Below, in pieces: positions 20,035-34,062 of a DNA stretch of 64,000 nt. The translations under genes were made by a program, and so were the position numbers. This stretch comes from Eopsaltria australis (Eukaryota; Chordata; Aves; Passeriformes; Petroicidae), in contig JAVTVJ010000798.1 in assembly GCA_034509425.1 (NCBI GenBank), forward strand, positions 372,001 through 436,000, in the 5' to 3' direction. The notes beneath the pieces were generated by a model. That model was not told the DNA's origin and did not search any database. It saw only the letters and a program-made list of their open reading frames with translations. How positions within the stretch are numbered: the stretch's first letter is position 1; each line of letters opens with the position of its first letter.

Positions 20035-23000
20035 GTGAGTGCGGCCGCGGCGCTCATTTCGCCCCGAGGTGGCCGGGCCCGACCCGGGGGTGCGGGCCCT
20101 TTCCCTGAGCTCTCGCCCCGCCCAGGGCGGTAGCCAGGCCCCGCCGCTTCGGGAGCCCCGTGGCGGGAGTGGAGCGGAGGCTCGGTGGCGCCGCTGTGCC
20201 GGGCGGGGCGATGCTGGGGCTGGACCGGACGGGCGCCGCTGCCGGCGGGGTGGGGGCTCTGAGCGGTCGGGTACCCTCCTCTCTCGCCGTGTGCCGGCCC
20301 AGCGGGGCCCTGCGTGTCTTGCGGGGCGGGGGAGCCGCGGGGCACCGGCAGCTCCGGCCTAGTGGTACCGGAGTGTGGAGAGCGGTAACGGGAGAGGAGC
20401 CACGCTGGGTGGGGGGCGCGGCACGGCCGAGGGGACGATCTCCGGCTCGGGGCAGACGTCCCGGCGGCGCTGTGGGTTCTCGGGTCAGGCCCCTCCGGGC
20501 TGGGTGTGAGCGGGAGCGGCTCCCGGGACAGCGGGGACGAGCAGCGGCAGCCGGTACCGTGTGATTGTCCGGGAGCCGGGACACAGCTCCCGTCTCTCGC
20601 AGCCGTGACTGACTGGAAGCTGAGTGGGATTGGGGAAGGTGCGGTGCCACGGCAGAAGGGGTTGTCGTGGTGGGATCGTATTTTTTGTGGTTGCTCAGCC
20701 CCTGGAGCGAGAATAGAAACTCCAGGGGCTGGGAAGCCCAGCTGGGTTCCTGGGAAGTGCTGAAATGGGGGAGGTGACGCGATTTGCTGCAAACGGGCTC
20801 CAGGGGAGACTGTCCTGAGTCGCTGCTCGTGTCAAGCACAGCCCTGTGCCCCTCGCGGGTCCTTGTGAAGGGAAACCCATAGTGCTGTAGGGCCCTGAGC
20901 AAGGCCCGTGGGCTGCAAGGACGTTTTGTGGCTTGTCTGGAAGGGAATATCGAGCGAGGCTGTCCTTGGATCTCTGACAGCGGGAGAGGCTCTGTTGTGT
21001 GAGCTGGGAGTGTGGTCGATGTGGGATCCCGGTGGGATTGCACCAGGAGTGCAGGTGCGAGTGTGAGCAACAGGTTTGCCCTGCTAAATCCCGGGGAAAC
21101 TGCTCGGACCTTGTTCCTGGTGATGCTCAAGGTGCTGACGGAGCTCCTGGAGCTGACAGGAGCTGCGAGTGGTGCTGTGACCTGCAAGGAGCCCAGCCCA
21201 GCTCTGACCCCAGCCCAGCTGACCTTTATTTGCTGCCCTCGGCTGTGGCTGTTGGAGCTCTGACCTTGGCTGTTTTCAATCCTGCAAAGAAGCTGGAGAG
21301 GAGAATATGTCGAGGGACTATTTTAAGTCTGGTGTGGAACAACTTGCATCTGCTATTCTTAGCTTTTTGTGTGGAGGGTCAGCACACTTGAGCTGCCCTG
21401 TTTACAGCCTGACGTTGGGCCTGTGCTCTGCTGGGGCTCCTGAGCCTGCTCTGAGCCTTGGCTGGGGCCAAAAAACCAAACTCAGTCCAGTTGTCCTGAC
21501 ATGCCATGTGGCCTGAATGAACTTCCTGGAAATACCCTGCTAATGTCCACTACTGCCTTGACTCTGAAAGTCTTTTACATTTCTTTTCAGCTCACCTGGA
21601 TAATAAGGTGAAAGAACTATGGCTGAAAAGGGGTAAGAATTCAGGATAGTACCTGTAGGCAGCTACAGGACAATGTTGGTCTTGGTGCATTCTTGAAGTG
21701 AGGCAAGCAGATAAAGCACAAGCCTGGCTGGATCTGGGAAGTCAAGGACAGGAATATTTGGGGTCATACCTGAGTCTCAGCATTGAAATCACCTCAGACC
21801 CCTCATGAGTCACAGTAATTTACTGGAACAATCAACGCCTTCAGACAAAAGATCTGCTTGCAGGGTGGCCTTTCCTTCCTAAGATGCTCTGGCTGATTTA
21901 GGTGACATTTGGTTGCAGGTTGTGCAGGAAATGGGGAGGTCCCTGTAGGCCCTTTTAGTAAGTGCTGATGCCTCTTCAGGCGATGGAACGACCCAGGTGA
22001 GGTGACATGGACTCCTGGAGAGGATTTGAGTTACTGGAGAGCATGAGGGAAAGGCTGTCTAGGCATGTGGCTATGAATACAGTAAGATAAAACATTTCTC
22101 CAGTTTTACATTAGTAGAGCACACTTTGCTTTCCTGTGAAACCAGTGGTGGTTTGGGCAGTGTGTAAAGGAACTGTCTGATGGTGTGTGTGTGTGCTTGG
22201 CCAAATCTAATTGCTGTGCTGAGACGTGGGATTATCTCCATCACAGCAAAACTCCTCTGCATCTTGAGAGGGATCAGCTCGAGGGTTGCTCTTGGCCCTG
22301 CCACTCTTTAGCTCTGCATCCAAACTTCCTCAGCTGCTGCACAGTTAGTGCACGGTGATCATGGCATCTCCCTGAAGAGGGAGGGGGAAGGAATGGCGAG
22401 TGCTTTCAGACACAGGAAATGAAATGGGAACGCTTCTAATGAAGTGGGTGTAGCCCAGAGTATTCCTGTCAGCAGACTTAAAAGAGGATAGAATGTAGAA
22501 ACGTTGGAGTCAGCTGTTTTCTTCCCTTGGGGTATGAAGTTTGCAGCTTCTTATGCAAGTCCCGAGAAGCTGTCGGAATAACACTGGAAACGCTCCAGAC
22601 AGTGGCCAGAAACAGAGAACCTTCCTGGATGTGTCAGTGTTGGGGAGATATAAAATTCATCTGAGTTCTGGGGGGAATGCTGTCCTCCCCTGGAGCACAG
22701 GAACGAGCTGCTGGAGCAACTCTGCATAAACAGATAAGAAAACACTGGTTTTCATGTTTGCTTTGGTTTGGTAGCGCTCCAAATAAGGAGCTGCTTGAGG
22801 CAGGAGATCTTTGTGCAGTCTGGGAAAGATATTCTGAAGGTCACAGATTCTTTGCAGTGCAGGTGGCAGTTTGCTGCTTTGCATTGCTGATGTTGCCTTC
22901 TTGCTGACTGAATAGGGGGTGCTATCCCAGGCATGTGTTGTGAGTGTCTGGTCAAAGTGAGGGCACCTGAACAGGAGTCAGTGTCAGGAACAGGAGTTAA

Positions 23001-26000
23001 AGAACCTTGGCTGAAGAATTAAAACCTTGATGCTTTAGTTCCATTTGAGTCAGTCCAGGCTGCATCCATGAGTTGCTTCTCCAGCTTTGCTGTGCCTGGG
23101 ATAACTGGAAGGGGGTGAGGGCTCCAAGAAGGAGCTACTATGGGACAGAGAATGTGGAGGCTTTGCTCTCTAGAGCTAGTGGGCAGCTAATGGGAAATGA
23201 AGGTGATGTAAAACTCTTCCACAGAGGTCTGTGCTGGAGGGATTGTAATAGCAGGGTGGTGGCCTTGAAATCTCGGAGGATGGAGTTGTTTTGGAAAAGC
23301 TGCTTTGGAAAACAGCTGGCTGCTGGGCCTGCTCCAGAGGCTGTGGATGTGCAGATGTCAGGAAATAGATGTGTGTATGAGAAGGAGCTGGTACTACAGG
23401 GTCTGCTAGACTTGTTCAGGGCTGCAGCTGAATGAGTAGTTCAACTTTGGAATGGAAATCCTATTTCCCTCTAAATTAAGATCAGCATGTCCAAGTCTTT
23501 GTGAGTCTTGGACATGGGGCTGCACAGAGAAGTTGCTTCACTATCATAAGTGAATCACAGCCATAGGGGTGCTGCTGAAACTGCTGTCCAGGCTGATTTG
23601 GGTCTGTGAATCTGCTGATTTGGGTCTGTGAATCTGCACTTACGGGCTGTAGTGCAGCTCCTGCCAGCTGCAGTGGAGAGTGGCCGAGTTCAGAGCAGTT
23701 CCTGGACTCCAGACTGTGTCCTTGCTGATCAGGACACTGAGGGCTCATTCCTTGTGGGGGGGGAAAGGGAGGAAGGTGTAGAGTATTGTCTGTGGAAAGG
23801 TAGAGTATTGAAACTCATCTTCTCCTCTGTAACAGCTGGGTCTGTTCCTCCTTTCTCTGCAGCCTGGACCCTCCTGCAGTCAGGCTCTGGAAGTTTGTTC
23901 TTATTAATCATATTGGTATATTAGCTTGATATTCCATGCTGTGCTGGCCTCGGCTAGTGTGGTCCGTGTGTGGTTCTGGTGGGACCCACGCTGTCTGCTG
24001 ATCCTGCTCATGGCAGTTGCTCCTGGCTCCATGTCCTGAAGCTGCCTGTGCAGCCCTGGGGAGAGCAGAGCAGCACGGGCCAGCTGCCTGTACAGTGTGA
24101 GGTGAAGCAAAACCACTGGGTAACTTCAGGGCTTCCTTTGCCAAGGAATTCATGTAACGCTGTCAGCTATTTAACAAGATAAATACTTCACTGGGGCTTT
24201 TGTCTTGAGTATTTTGGTTCCAAGCCAACAAATCCCCAGTGAAGCAACTCCTTGCATAGCTGAGAGCAGCAGCAGCAGTCCTTTGGGTAACCAGAGTCTT
24301 CAGGATTGGATTTCTAAATATCCTCAGCTTTCAGGGTAGTCCTTTCTGCCGAGTGAACACACGGGGCAAAAATATCAGATTCTGTAACTTCTGACACCTT
24401 AAATGAGCAGCTTCCTGTGGTGGAGTCTCCTGCAGGGGTTAACATGAGGATCTGACAGTAATTCCCCTGTGGAGATTTGAATTTTTGTCCTGGGTAAGTT
24501 TGTTTGAAATGGGCTCTGGTGCTATTCCCAGCATGATGGGAGCTGGAGAGTGGCCTTGCACTTGGGCAGGCAGGGTGTGCAGCAGCCATGGCATGTGCTT
24601 TCTCATTTAGGACACTCAGATTCTTGAATTTAATGTTTCTGGCTGTTTACAGTCCCCTCTAACAAACCCTGGCAGGCAGGGGAGGGGTTGGAGGAGCACA
24701 AACTGCAGAAGTGATAGACCTGGAGCTCTCACTTGTGGGACAGCATCAGGAATTGGTACTTGACTTTGATCTCAAAGCAAACAAGAGACTATGTTAAGAG
24801 TTTACAATAAAAAGTATCAATGCTTTTGCTGTGGGATGCAGAGCTCCTGTGTGTGCTTCAGTGAGCAGGAGGTGGGTAGGGCAGGTAAACAAACCAGCAT
24901 GAGCCTTTTCATGGGTCTTGTGATCTCCCAAGTGCTGGGTTTCACTGGTTAAGAGAAACTAGTAGGAAAGTTAATGCTTGTTAATCTTGATTACACGAGT
25001 ACCCCACCATGCCCTTCCTTTTCAAGGCCTTGACTGCTTGAATTAGCATGGCAGGCTGGGACGAGCTGGGACTTCAGCTGCTTTCCCTTGTCTGTGTGGT
25101 AGCACTGTGGTTATTTTGGTCTGCCTGACCTGTGGCTCGAGTGTCAGTGCCGGGGTTCTCGTGGGGAGCAGGGAAGGGTGAATGCCCAGTTCTCTGCTGG
25201 AAGAGATGGAGGATTGAACAGCTTCCCATGCACTGGAAATGGTTTCATACAGCAGGATGAAACCCTGTTCCTCAGGCCAGTGTCCACTGGTGGGTGTAGG
25301 CTGACCTAGCACAGGCAGAAAGTGCCTGTCCTGCCACAGAGCACACTCACTGTCTGCAGCATTGGTGGGCACTTCCTTCAGTTATTTGCTTCCTCCCGTG
25401 GCCATCAGCTGGTCATCCAGGTCTTGGGTATATCCTTAGCCTGAGGCCCTCAGTGACCAGTTAGGGTCTGTAAATTCCACTCAAACATCTGAAAGATATG
25501 GCAACTTCTCGCGTGAACATGAAGTCATAAAATCTTGCATCCAAACCTCAAGCCACCCTTAGATGATGACCCATTTATCCATAATTGGAGCAGTCAAGGC
25601 TGCTGCCCTGCTTGCACTGACCAGTGGCTGTCCATGATGAGCTCAACATAGATGTGCTCACCTTGTTCTGTTGGAGTTTGTGTAGCACAACCAGATGGCA
25701 AAATGCTTCAAGATCTGTGAAATATAGGTCAGGCTAAGACTTGAGGATGTCAACAAGCTCATTTGCTTGTTTTGCTCTGGGAATCACCGCTATCAGATTT
25801 CAGAAGGCCATAACTCAGGGACACTGTGATTCACTCAGTGTTTAACGTTCAGAATGTTGGTCTGGAGCAGCAGTGGAGCTGATAAACTGCAGCGTTAAAC
25901 CAAAGCTGTTCCCTTGCAAGCTGTGTTTAGAGGGGAAACTCTAAAAGGTGGAAGCCTCTTCAGGCTGCTAAAAATGCAGAGCTGCTGCTGAGCCTCTTGA

Positions 26001-27982
26001 ACCTGGTGGTGACCAAGCTGCTTCTGGCCAGAGCAATGAATGCTGTTCCCTCACTGTCCAGCAAAGCCGGTTGTTGGTTTGTTTCATATCAAGCTTTCTC
26101 ATCCTGTCAAACAGTGTTTGCCCTGCCTCAGAAGAGGGAGGAGAGGTCCTGACAGTGCTACTTGCAAGGACCCAGCTCTGAATTACAGTATCTTCACTGC
26201 TTAACCCAAGGCTGGACTCAGAGCAAGGGTTTCACAGCTCTGGCTCCTGAAATGTCCCACAGCACTCAGAAGTTTTACTCTTCAGTTTCTGTCCTACCTG
26301 CCAGCTCTGGTGAGTGGTACCAGCTTAACAGTAACCCTCCTGGTCAGAGCAGTTTGAGGTGAGAGGTCAGCATATGCTCAAGTGCTTTGTGTTTTGCACA
26401 CTGCTGAGGTTCTCCAGCTACTGGCACTCAGGCTCCAGAGTAGCTCTGAAATGGCTGGAGGTTCCCTGTCAAGCTGTGGCATTGTTTAAACTTGAGGCAT
26501 AGTTAAAGTAACCTCAAACAGTCACAGCTGGACAGGCCTTGCCCTGGAAAGCAGCTGTTTGAAACTCTCTTCTGTGTTAAGTAGGCTTCAGCCTTGTTCA
26601 CAGGACACTCTGCTCCAGTTCAACCTGCTTTAAACTTCTTATTCATGGATATTTTATATTTGCTGGGAAAATGCAGGGTGTGCACAGAGTTTCTTTGGGG
26701 ATACTCTCAGAACAAGGAGAAATTGGCTTTTGGGACATTTTCTTTCAACAAACAGCCTCTGTTAGGAGAGTAGAAGGGAAAGTGGTGATCCAGAGCAGAT
26801 GCAATCAGCTGTAGCATTTATCATGCACAGGGAAGTGGGAGTTGTGAAGGGTACAGGAAATGTGCCTAAATCTGTAACTGTGTACTTGGAAAGTATTCCT
26901 GTTCTCTGCAGGCAGAGAACAGCAGAGCTTAGTGCTTAGGGAGGCCTTGGGATTCACTTGTGGGTAACTCTGGATGCAGATCAGCTTGTCCTGCTGTTCC
27001 TGCCGTGGGTTTGTGCTTCTGCACCACTCCGGAGGTTGGTGCTGGGGAGGGGTTGGCAGTGCCAATCCCAGGGGATGCTGCCTGTTCATGCTGGATTTGA
27101 ACAGTCCATGTGATGAATGTGGCCAGTAGTCTGGTAACCTGGAATGCTGTGGGATAAGAGCGCTGAGGCAGCGGGATGGGTGTGGGAAGCATTGGGTGCT
27201 GCCTCTGTTTGGATCAGGTTGGGTGGTGATTCCTGGTGTGCAATGGGGATGGGAGGGGGAGCTGCTGTCAGCTTCTGAGGGGACAGCCTGTGCCCAGAGA
27301 GCAGCTGCTGCCAGGTGCCTTTCTGAGGTGGGCACCTCCTCAGCTGCCTCCTCCTGTAGCAGACCACCTGCCTGGCTCCAGGGCCATCCTTGGGCCCGCT
27401 GGCAGGTGCAGAATGTTGTGGTGTGAGTGCCTTGGCACAAACAGACAGCTCTAGAAACTCCTTTTGTCCAAATGCCTCGCGACCTGCAGCGCTGCCTCCT
27501 GCCGGTGTGGCACTGGGATGGCTCTGTACAGCATTGTCAGTCTGAAGTTGCTTCCTTGTGAACTCAGGAAACGAGGAAGGAGCTGAAGGTCGACCTCAGT
27601 TACCTCTGTGAACTGAGTAATTGCTGTTTGAATAGACAAAGCTCTAATAACACCCATTGTGTGCTGGGTGCTCCTTACCTGCCTCACCCTGGCAAGGTGT
27701 GTGTAACATCCATACAGGGTGGAAGTGCTGGAGGGCCCACTGGTGGGGAAGAAAGCTTGTATTACCATTACCTCTTTTCCAGGGAGGCTCTGCAGGCTGA
27801 GATCCTGCTGCAGGGGCTGCTGCCTGGCAGGAACTGCCCTGTGGTGCTCGCAGCTGATAACTTTCCACTGTGGGAAGGAACCACCACCAGTCTGTGCTGA
27901 TGGTGGCTGCAGATCAAACCACCCTCTAGAACTGGTACAGCTGGTCCCTAAGCATGTCACTAACTCTGACCTCCTCTTCCAG
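20035..27982 (+). other. RAB5C: RAB5C intron 1
   Basis: About 8 kb of less GC-rich DNA between the presumed noncoding exon and the exon carrying the start codon. I see no coding exon, RNA gene or clear transposon. A 22-bp exact tandem duplication (GCTGATTTGGGTCTGTGAAT and two more bases) lies at 23592-23635. Confidence 0.5.
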
Positions 27983-28061
27983 TTGCAACCTGCCTACAGG
28001 TGGAACCCAGTGCAGAACCTGCAGCATCCTTAACTCTCGGCACTCCTGCACTTAGACCACA

Positions 28062-31000
28062 ATGGCAGGTCGAGGTGGAGCTGCCCGACCGAATGGACCA
28101 GCTGCTGGGAACAAAATCTGCCAGTTTAAACTTGTTCTCTTGGGCGAGTCAGCAGTGGGGAAGTCCAGCCTGGTCCTGCGCTTTGTGAAGGGGCAGTTCC
28201 ACGAGTACCAGGAGAGCACGATTGGAGGTGAGTGCCAGCTCCAGATGCCTGTGGCCAGGAGGTGCTGACCTTGCTGGGGCAGTCTGGGGTGTCAGAAGCA
28301 AGACTGGCTATTTCGGTCCGGTCTGGGATTTTTTTGCTATAAATAGAGCCAAACAGTTAATGCTTTAACTCTTGGTTCACAATTTGTTTGTTGGTGTGGT
28401 GATCAGCACAGCAGAGAGTAACGCTATGGCAACCCCGCACTCTGCCTCTGCAGCTTCGTTTCCAGAGCCTCAGCTCCAACTCCTAATTAGAGCTGAGGCC
28501 TTCAGCTTGGTTTATAGCCCTTAATTATCTTTTCAGACCATGACCTGGGATTTTGGGGCTGTTTCTAGCCTGATACTGTTAACTACTTTCACAGTGCTTT
28601 CAGGTCCAGTAGCTTTTTAGCTTGAGATCATTAGCACGGTGTCACCAATCAACCCAAGGCTGGTTGGCACATGGGTCTCTGAGCAGCACTACCAGGGAGG
28701 TGTCCTGAGAAAAGGGACTTGTGTGCAGGGAGTAAGCACGCTGTAAGTGTGGTTTACTGGCAAGCAGGGCCTAACACTCCTCTGTGGAGGGCTGTGCTCT
28801 GCCTCAGTCTTCACCCTTGTCCTGGGCGTGAATTGTGGTGTTAGCCACAGTGGGACAAGAAAAGAACCAGTTACCAAACTGGGGAGTGTGGTGTAACTGG
28901 GCTGAGTTTGGTGCTGTTACTGGTGCCCCCCAGGTCTGATCTTGGTGGTGCCACAACTGGGCTGCGGGATCCCTGTCAGGGGCTGCTGGGAGGGTCTGGC
29001 AGTGTGGATGCTCCAGGGTCCAGCTGCTGCCTGGGGCCTTCAGGCCACCTTCCCGTCACTGTGTGGTGGTTCTTGGTCCCTGAGAGCAGGGAGTGTGGCA
29101 CAGCAGAGCTGCAGCTGCCACGGTGAGTGGCACTGGCCTCTCCAGGGCTCAGCTCACTCCCACATGGCAGCAGAGCTGCTCTGAGCTCCTGCGCTGGCTC
29201 TGGGCCCTGTCCTGCTGGAGCTGAGGCAAACCCCCTTCTCTTGCAGCTGCCTTCCTAACACAGACAGTGTGTCTGGATGACACAACAGTGAAGTTTGAGA
29301 TCTGGGACACGGCGGGGCAGGAGCGATACCACAGCCTGGCCCCCATGTACTACCGGGGAGCCCAGGCTGCCATCGTGGTCTACGACATCACCAACACAGT
29401 GAGTGTGGGCAGGGCTGGGGGGCTGCCAGGAGGCTCCCGGTGCCCTGGGAGTGTGTCTGGGTCAGAGCCCTGCAGGTACGTGGCTGTGGGTGCCAAGTTC
29501 TTGAAAACTGCTCATGGCCTCTTCCTCAGCTCTGGCCAAGGCTGTGAGCTGATAAAGGATCCTGCTGCCAAGTGCTGCAGAGGCAGAACACTTCTCACAG
29601 GAAAGCCTTGTTCTAATCATATCTGCCCTGTGGATTCCTACATGGCTGCCCTTCCTGACTGCTGCCTCCTGTTTGCTTCCAGGACACATTTGTACGAGCC
29701 AAGAACTGGGTGAAAGAGTTGCAGAGGCAGGCTAGCCCCAATATTGTAATTGCACTAGCAGGAAACAAGGCAGACCTTGCTAACAAGAGAGCTGTGGACT
29801 TCCAGGTGAGTGGGAATCCAGAGAAGTTGTTACCCAATCAGGTCAGGAAAGCATCTTTTTGCTTAAGTGAGGGAAATAGTGGCTATGTAAAATATGCTTT
29901 GAGGGAGAATGAAAGTGAGGTTTTGTGCTGAGGACTGCAGAATGCCACTGAGCAGGGTCTGTGCCCTGCCCTTCCCTTCTGTCATAGCACATGTGGCCCT
30001 GGCTGGTGAAAGTCCTGGTGAATGTGGAGGAGGCCCCCACAGAGCACAAGCTTCTGTCCTCAGTCTCCTCCGCTGCCTTACTCATGTGGGGATGTCTGCA
30101 GGGTGTGAAACAGCATCTTCTGGGTAGGAGACACATGAGGAATCATTCCCAGCTTGTTCTCAGCTCTTCACAGCTCTTCCCTCATCTGAGGCAAGCACTC
30201 AGGAGAGGTTCTTACCCAGCCCTCTCGCAGGATTGCTTGTGGTGCCCTTGCAATGGGTGACACACTCCCTGCTGACCCAGCTCCCAGGCACTTTGTGTGC
30301 ATGTGGCTCAGTCAGGCTGTGCCCCAGCTCAGCTGTGGGACACTGGCCATGCAGGGCTGTCAGTGGAGCATGTCCCTGGGTTGTCTGGAACAGGGGAGGG
30401 AATTTCTGGCCCAAGGTGGGACACAGCGTTTCTCCAGCAGTTAGTGTGTTAACAAGTGAAGTGCATGAAGTCTGCTTGGGCCTCCTGGCAGGCTGCCTTT
30501 AGCACTCTGATGTGATTGTTTGTAGGATGCACAAACATATGCAGATGACAACAGCTTGCTGTTCATGGAGACGTCGGCGAAGACAGCGATGAATGTGAAT
30601 GAAATCTTCATGGCAATAGGTAATGGCCTGTGTGTAGGGCTGGGGTGGCTTGGAGCACCAAGAGGGTCCTGTGTCAGCCAGGGCTGGTGGCTCTTACTGG
30701 GGCAGGTGTCCAGTTTGCCACACTAGTGACTGATCATTCCCTGAGCGTGTGGAGCCTTTAGTCTTGCAAAGCTGGTTCCCTCTCCCTTTGTCTGGGATGT
30801 TGGTGGAGATAGGAGCAGGTCTGATACCAGCCAGAGCCGAGGATGGGTTGCTTTGCCATGCAGTGCTGCTGGCTGTGTCCTGTCCCAAACTCTGTTAGTG
30901 GTGAGGGCTCAGGCTGGAGCAGGCTGAACCCAGCCTGGGGTGTGCAGCACCTGGAGGACCCTACTAACATCCTGTTTCCTTCTAGCCAAGAAACTGCCAA

Positions 31001-31101
31001 AAAATGAACCCCAGAATGCTCCTGGTGGCCCAGGCAGGAATCGGGTGGTGGACCTTCAGGAGAACACCCAGCCGGGCAGAAGCCAGTGCTGCAGCAACTG
31101 A
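28062..31101 (+). CDS. RAB5C: Small GTPase Rab5C, early endosome
   Basis: Coding exons: 28062-28227, 29247-29398, 29683-29805, 30526-30619, 30986-31101; 216 residues, the usual RAB5C length. The start exon is spliced from an acceptor at 27981-27982, leaving 79 bp of 5' UTR. All nucleotide-binding motifs are present: P-loop GESAVGKS, switch I with the conserved Thr in [22 protein letters not shown] and ETSAKTA. The C-terminus ends CCSN, giving two cysteines for geranylgeranylation. Rab5 proteins control homotypic early-endosome fusion and clathrin-coated vesicle uptake (established). No anomalies were seen; intron phases all fit. Confidence 0.97.
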
Positions 31102-32116
31102 GCAGCTGCTCCGGCCCGCGAGCCCTTGGAGGACGTGACTGGAACCCACGCTAACGATCGCACTTACCGTAGGGCGGCCGCTGCCGGCACCGCCGTGATT
31201 CTCCATCCCTTTCTGATCATAGGCTGGAGGGAGTTCTTCCACCTGCACCTTTCTGTACAAATACTAATTCAATTCTAAGTCTTAAGTCACTTTTTTAATA
31301 TATGAACTTCTGCTCTTCCCTCTTCCTGGTGGTGGTGGATGCAGGACCTGGTGTCTGCCCAGCCAGCGTGGCCGTCCCGCGGGTGAGGCCAGCAGCACCC
31401 AGGTCCCACAGCACTGTAGTTCACTATGGGAAACAAAGGGATATTGGGACATGTGTTTAAAGTTCCCTGTCTGTAAGAGCTGAGGCTGATCCCGTATGAT
31501 GCGCCCTGAACAACCACTAAACTGTAGCATTAGAGACAAACTCCGGCTCTTGGGCCACTTATTGACCAAATCAATGATGAGTATTTGGGGTGGGGCAGAG
31601 GGAAGCAAAACTGGTTTCTTCTGTATTTTGTATTGTATGTTTCTCCATGTAACCAATCAGTATCTTGTCAATATAGTACATCCAACGAGCTGCCTGTTGT
31701 CTTTCTTTGTGTTGGACTCCAGCATGCCAACTCTTCTTTTCTCTCGGTTCTGTCGTAATGCACTAATCCTGTTGCAACTTTTGCAAAAAAAGAATCTTGT
31801 ATAGAAATTTGTCCTTTTCTTGATGGTTGTGATGCCACTAATATTGTTAACCCTGCTCTGGTGGGAATACACAAGGTTTACTGATGTACAGAGGTGGGGT
31901 GGGGGAAACCTTGGGTAACCAACCTGTCAGTGGGAATGACATGTATTGCAAAAGCCTGTAATTCCACAAAGAATGAAGGGAGGTATTAAATGGCTTCTGT
32001 TGCCAGACTCTAACTGATGTTGGCTGCTGCCTAGTGCCTAATGCAGTGTCTTATGCATCCTGGTATTTAAGAGGAACTGTTGACTTAGTCTTCATCACAA
32101 ACTTCAGTTTTGTGTG

Positions 32117-32122
32117 ATTAAA
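32117..32122 (+). terminator. RAB5C: RAB5C poly(A) signal (ATTAAA variant)
   Basis: ATTAAA about 1 kb after the stop codon, at the end of an AT-richer 3' UTR. Confidence 0.55.
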
Positions 32123-33931
32123 ACAAAATTTTTATAAACCTATCATAACAACAATGTTCATGTTTCTTAATGCAGCAGGGACTGGACCTGAGCACAACAG
32201 TTCTGGTTGCGGCTGAGCTGTGCTGGGCTGTTCCTGGTATGTCCCACACCTTGGTAGGAGGTGAGAAATGGGGCTCCTGAGCTTGGGCTGTGTTGCTGAG
32301 CTCACAGTGATGCTGCTGGTGTTCACTTGGCTCCAGCATGCTCAAGGAGGCTTGAGGGAAATAGTGGGAATTACTCCTTGCTTGATACTTCTGGGGAAAC
32401 TCTACAATGCAAGTTGGGAAGAGATGGGGGAGCAGTGGCCAGAGGAGTTCAGCTCTGCAATGGGACAGGCTTGGGATGGTGCTCCAGAGTTTATGAACAC
32501 AATGCCTCTGTCACTGGAGCGTGATGGCCTTGGAAAGATGCTGCTCTCCTGTCACTGCTGCATGGACTGTGAGACCCCTACACCCGTAGCTGAGACCTGG
32601 AGTCAATATGGAAGAAGGAGCAGCCCCTTGCAGTTCCATCCCTCCCACGTGTGCTGCTGGCAGCACCTTTCGTGCTCAGGACAGGCTGAGGATGGAGATG
32701 TGCTGTGTTTGGAACCCTTTGCCCTCCTCAGCTGAGTGGCTGTGAGAGGCTCAGTCACAGGAGAGCTGTGAATAGAGTTGTGTGAACAGCAGTGGCTTGT
32801 GTGCCCTTCATCTTCTATCCAAGGTCTCAGAGCCTCTTCCTCCTGCTGGCTTTCCTTAAAATCCTGGAAGCAGGAAGGGTCTGGAATGACTTGGTGATGG
32901 AGTGCCTGGGATCATGCTCATGCCTGGGCTGCCTGTGGGGTGTGGGCTCCAGTGGCCCCCAGTGCACCTCATTCTGTGTGGTGCTGCTTGTGCCTGGGCT
33001 GCTCAGCTGCTGGAGGGGCTCAGGACCACCCAGTGCTTACAGTGTGGGGTGGAATGATGCTGCTGACTTCCCCAGGCAGCCAGAGGTAGACCAATTGGAG
33101 AAGGGCTTCCCTGTTCCCACTTGGAATAATTCTGTGGACCCAGTGTGCGGTGCTGTTGCCATCTGCTGGCTCCTCTCCCTGGGTGCCAGGTTTCTTCCTA
33201 AACTTCCAGTCTCCATGCAGACACCTGTGATGCCCTAAGGAGGGTCTTGCTGCCTGCCAGAGCAGGTGCTCAGGGGCTCAGTATTGAGGCTGGGGACCTG
33301 CTGCTGTTCCTGGTGTGTCTGGACAATGGGCTGTCAGCTCTCAGGGTGGCTGTAACACAAACAGGCGTTCCTGCCTGCATACCTGCAGCCTGCCCACACA
33401 CCTGCTGCCTGCCCGGGCCTGAGCGCGGGTGTTTGTGCTGGTTGTGCACCGCGCCCGGGGTTGGGCTTCTCCCTCCCTGCTGCTGGGAGCTCAGGGTGGA
33501 CTCCAGCAGCCCCTTGCAAAGCTGGGAAGGAATAAAGGGTATGATCTCCTCACACCACACCCAGCCAGGCAGCCCAATGTGGTTCCCTCCCCATTCTGTG
33601 GGGATGGGGAATGGCCGAGGCTGTGGGGCTGGACATGATGCTGACAGCAGTATGAGGAAGGGGTGAGGGCACCCCTGCTGCTCCTGTACAGGTGAGTGGG
33701 ACTGCCCTTCCTGCCTGCCTCCCTCCCTTAGCAGCACAGTGCTCCCAGATCCCCTCCCCTCCCTTACAGAATCCTCTGGGTCTGCTGTCTGGCCCCGTTT
33801 TGTGCTGCCCTGAGAAGCAAGACAGGTTCTTCCCTCTCTGTGTATCCAGCTGCTCTGGCACCAAGAGCAGGGCGCAACCTCCCCATCAATCAACACCCAG
33901 AGAACACAGGCAGATTCAATGCAAAAGTATT
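32123..33931. other. Intergenic DNA between RAB5C and the heat-shock pair
   Basis: About 1.8 kb with no recognisable exon. Open frames on both strands show no familiar protein. Confidence 0.5.
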
Positions 33932-33937
33932 TTTATT
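33932..33937 (-). terminator. Poly(A) signal of the minus-strand small heat-shock gene
   Basis: TTTATT on the plus strand (AATAAA on the minus strand), about 126 bp beyond the stop codon. Confidence 0.8.
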
Positions 33938-34062
33938 GGATACAAAAACATTCCAGTTGAGTGAAAAAAATGACATCATTGCCGATGGAGCTTGTCTGGG
34001 CTTAAACCCGAGACTTGCTCCTGTCTGCTCCGGTCCTGCCGTGGCCATCGGGTCCCGTCCAG

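Noticed and set aside
19461..20792. 443-codon minus-strand open frame spanning the KCNH4 end and RAB5C promoter
   Set aside because: Crosses a CpG island and a poly(A) signal on the other strand; composition is driven by GC content.
20054..21187. 377-codon minus-strand open frame in RAB5C intron 1
   Set aside because: Same GC-driven composition near the CpG island; no domain, no promoter or splice context.
24803..24815. AATAAA in RAB5C intron 1 as the end of a separate transcript
   Set aside because: No exon or promoter upstream supports a gene; a lone hexamer in AT-richer DNA is expected by chance.
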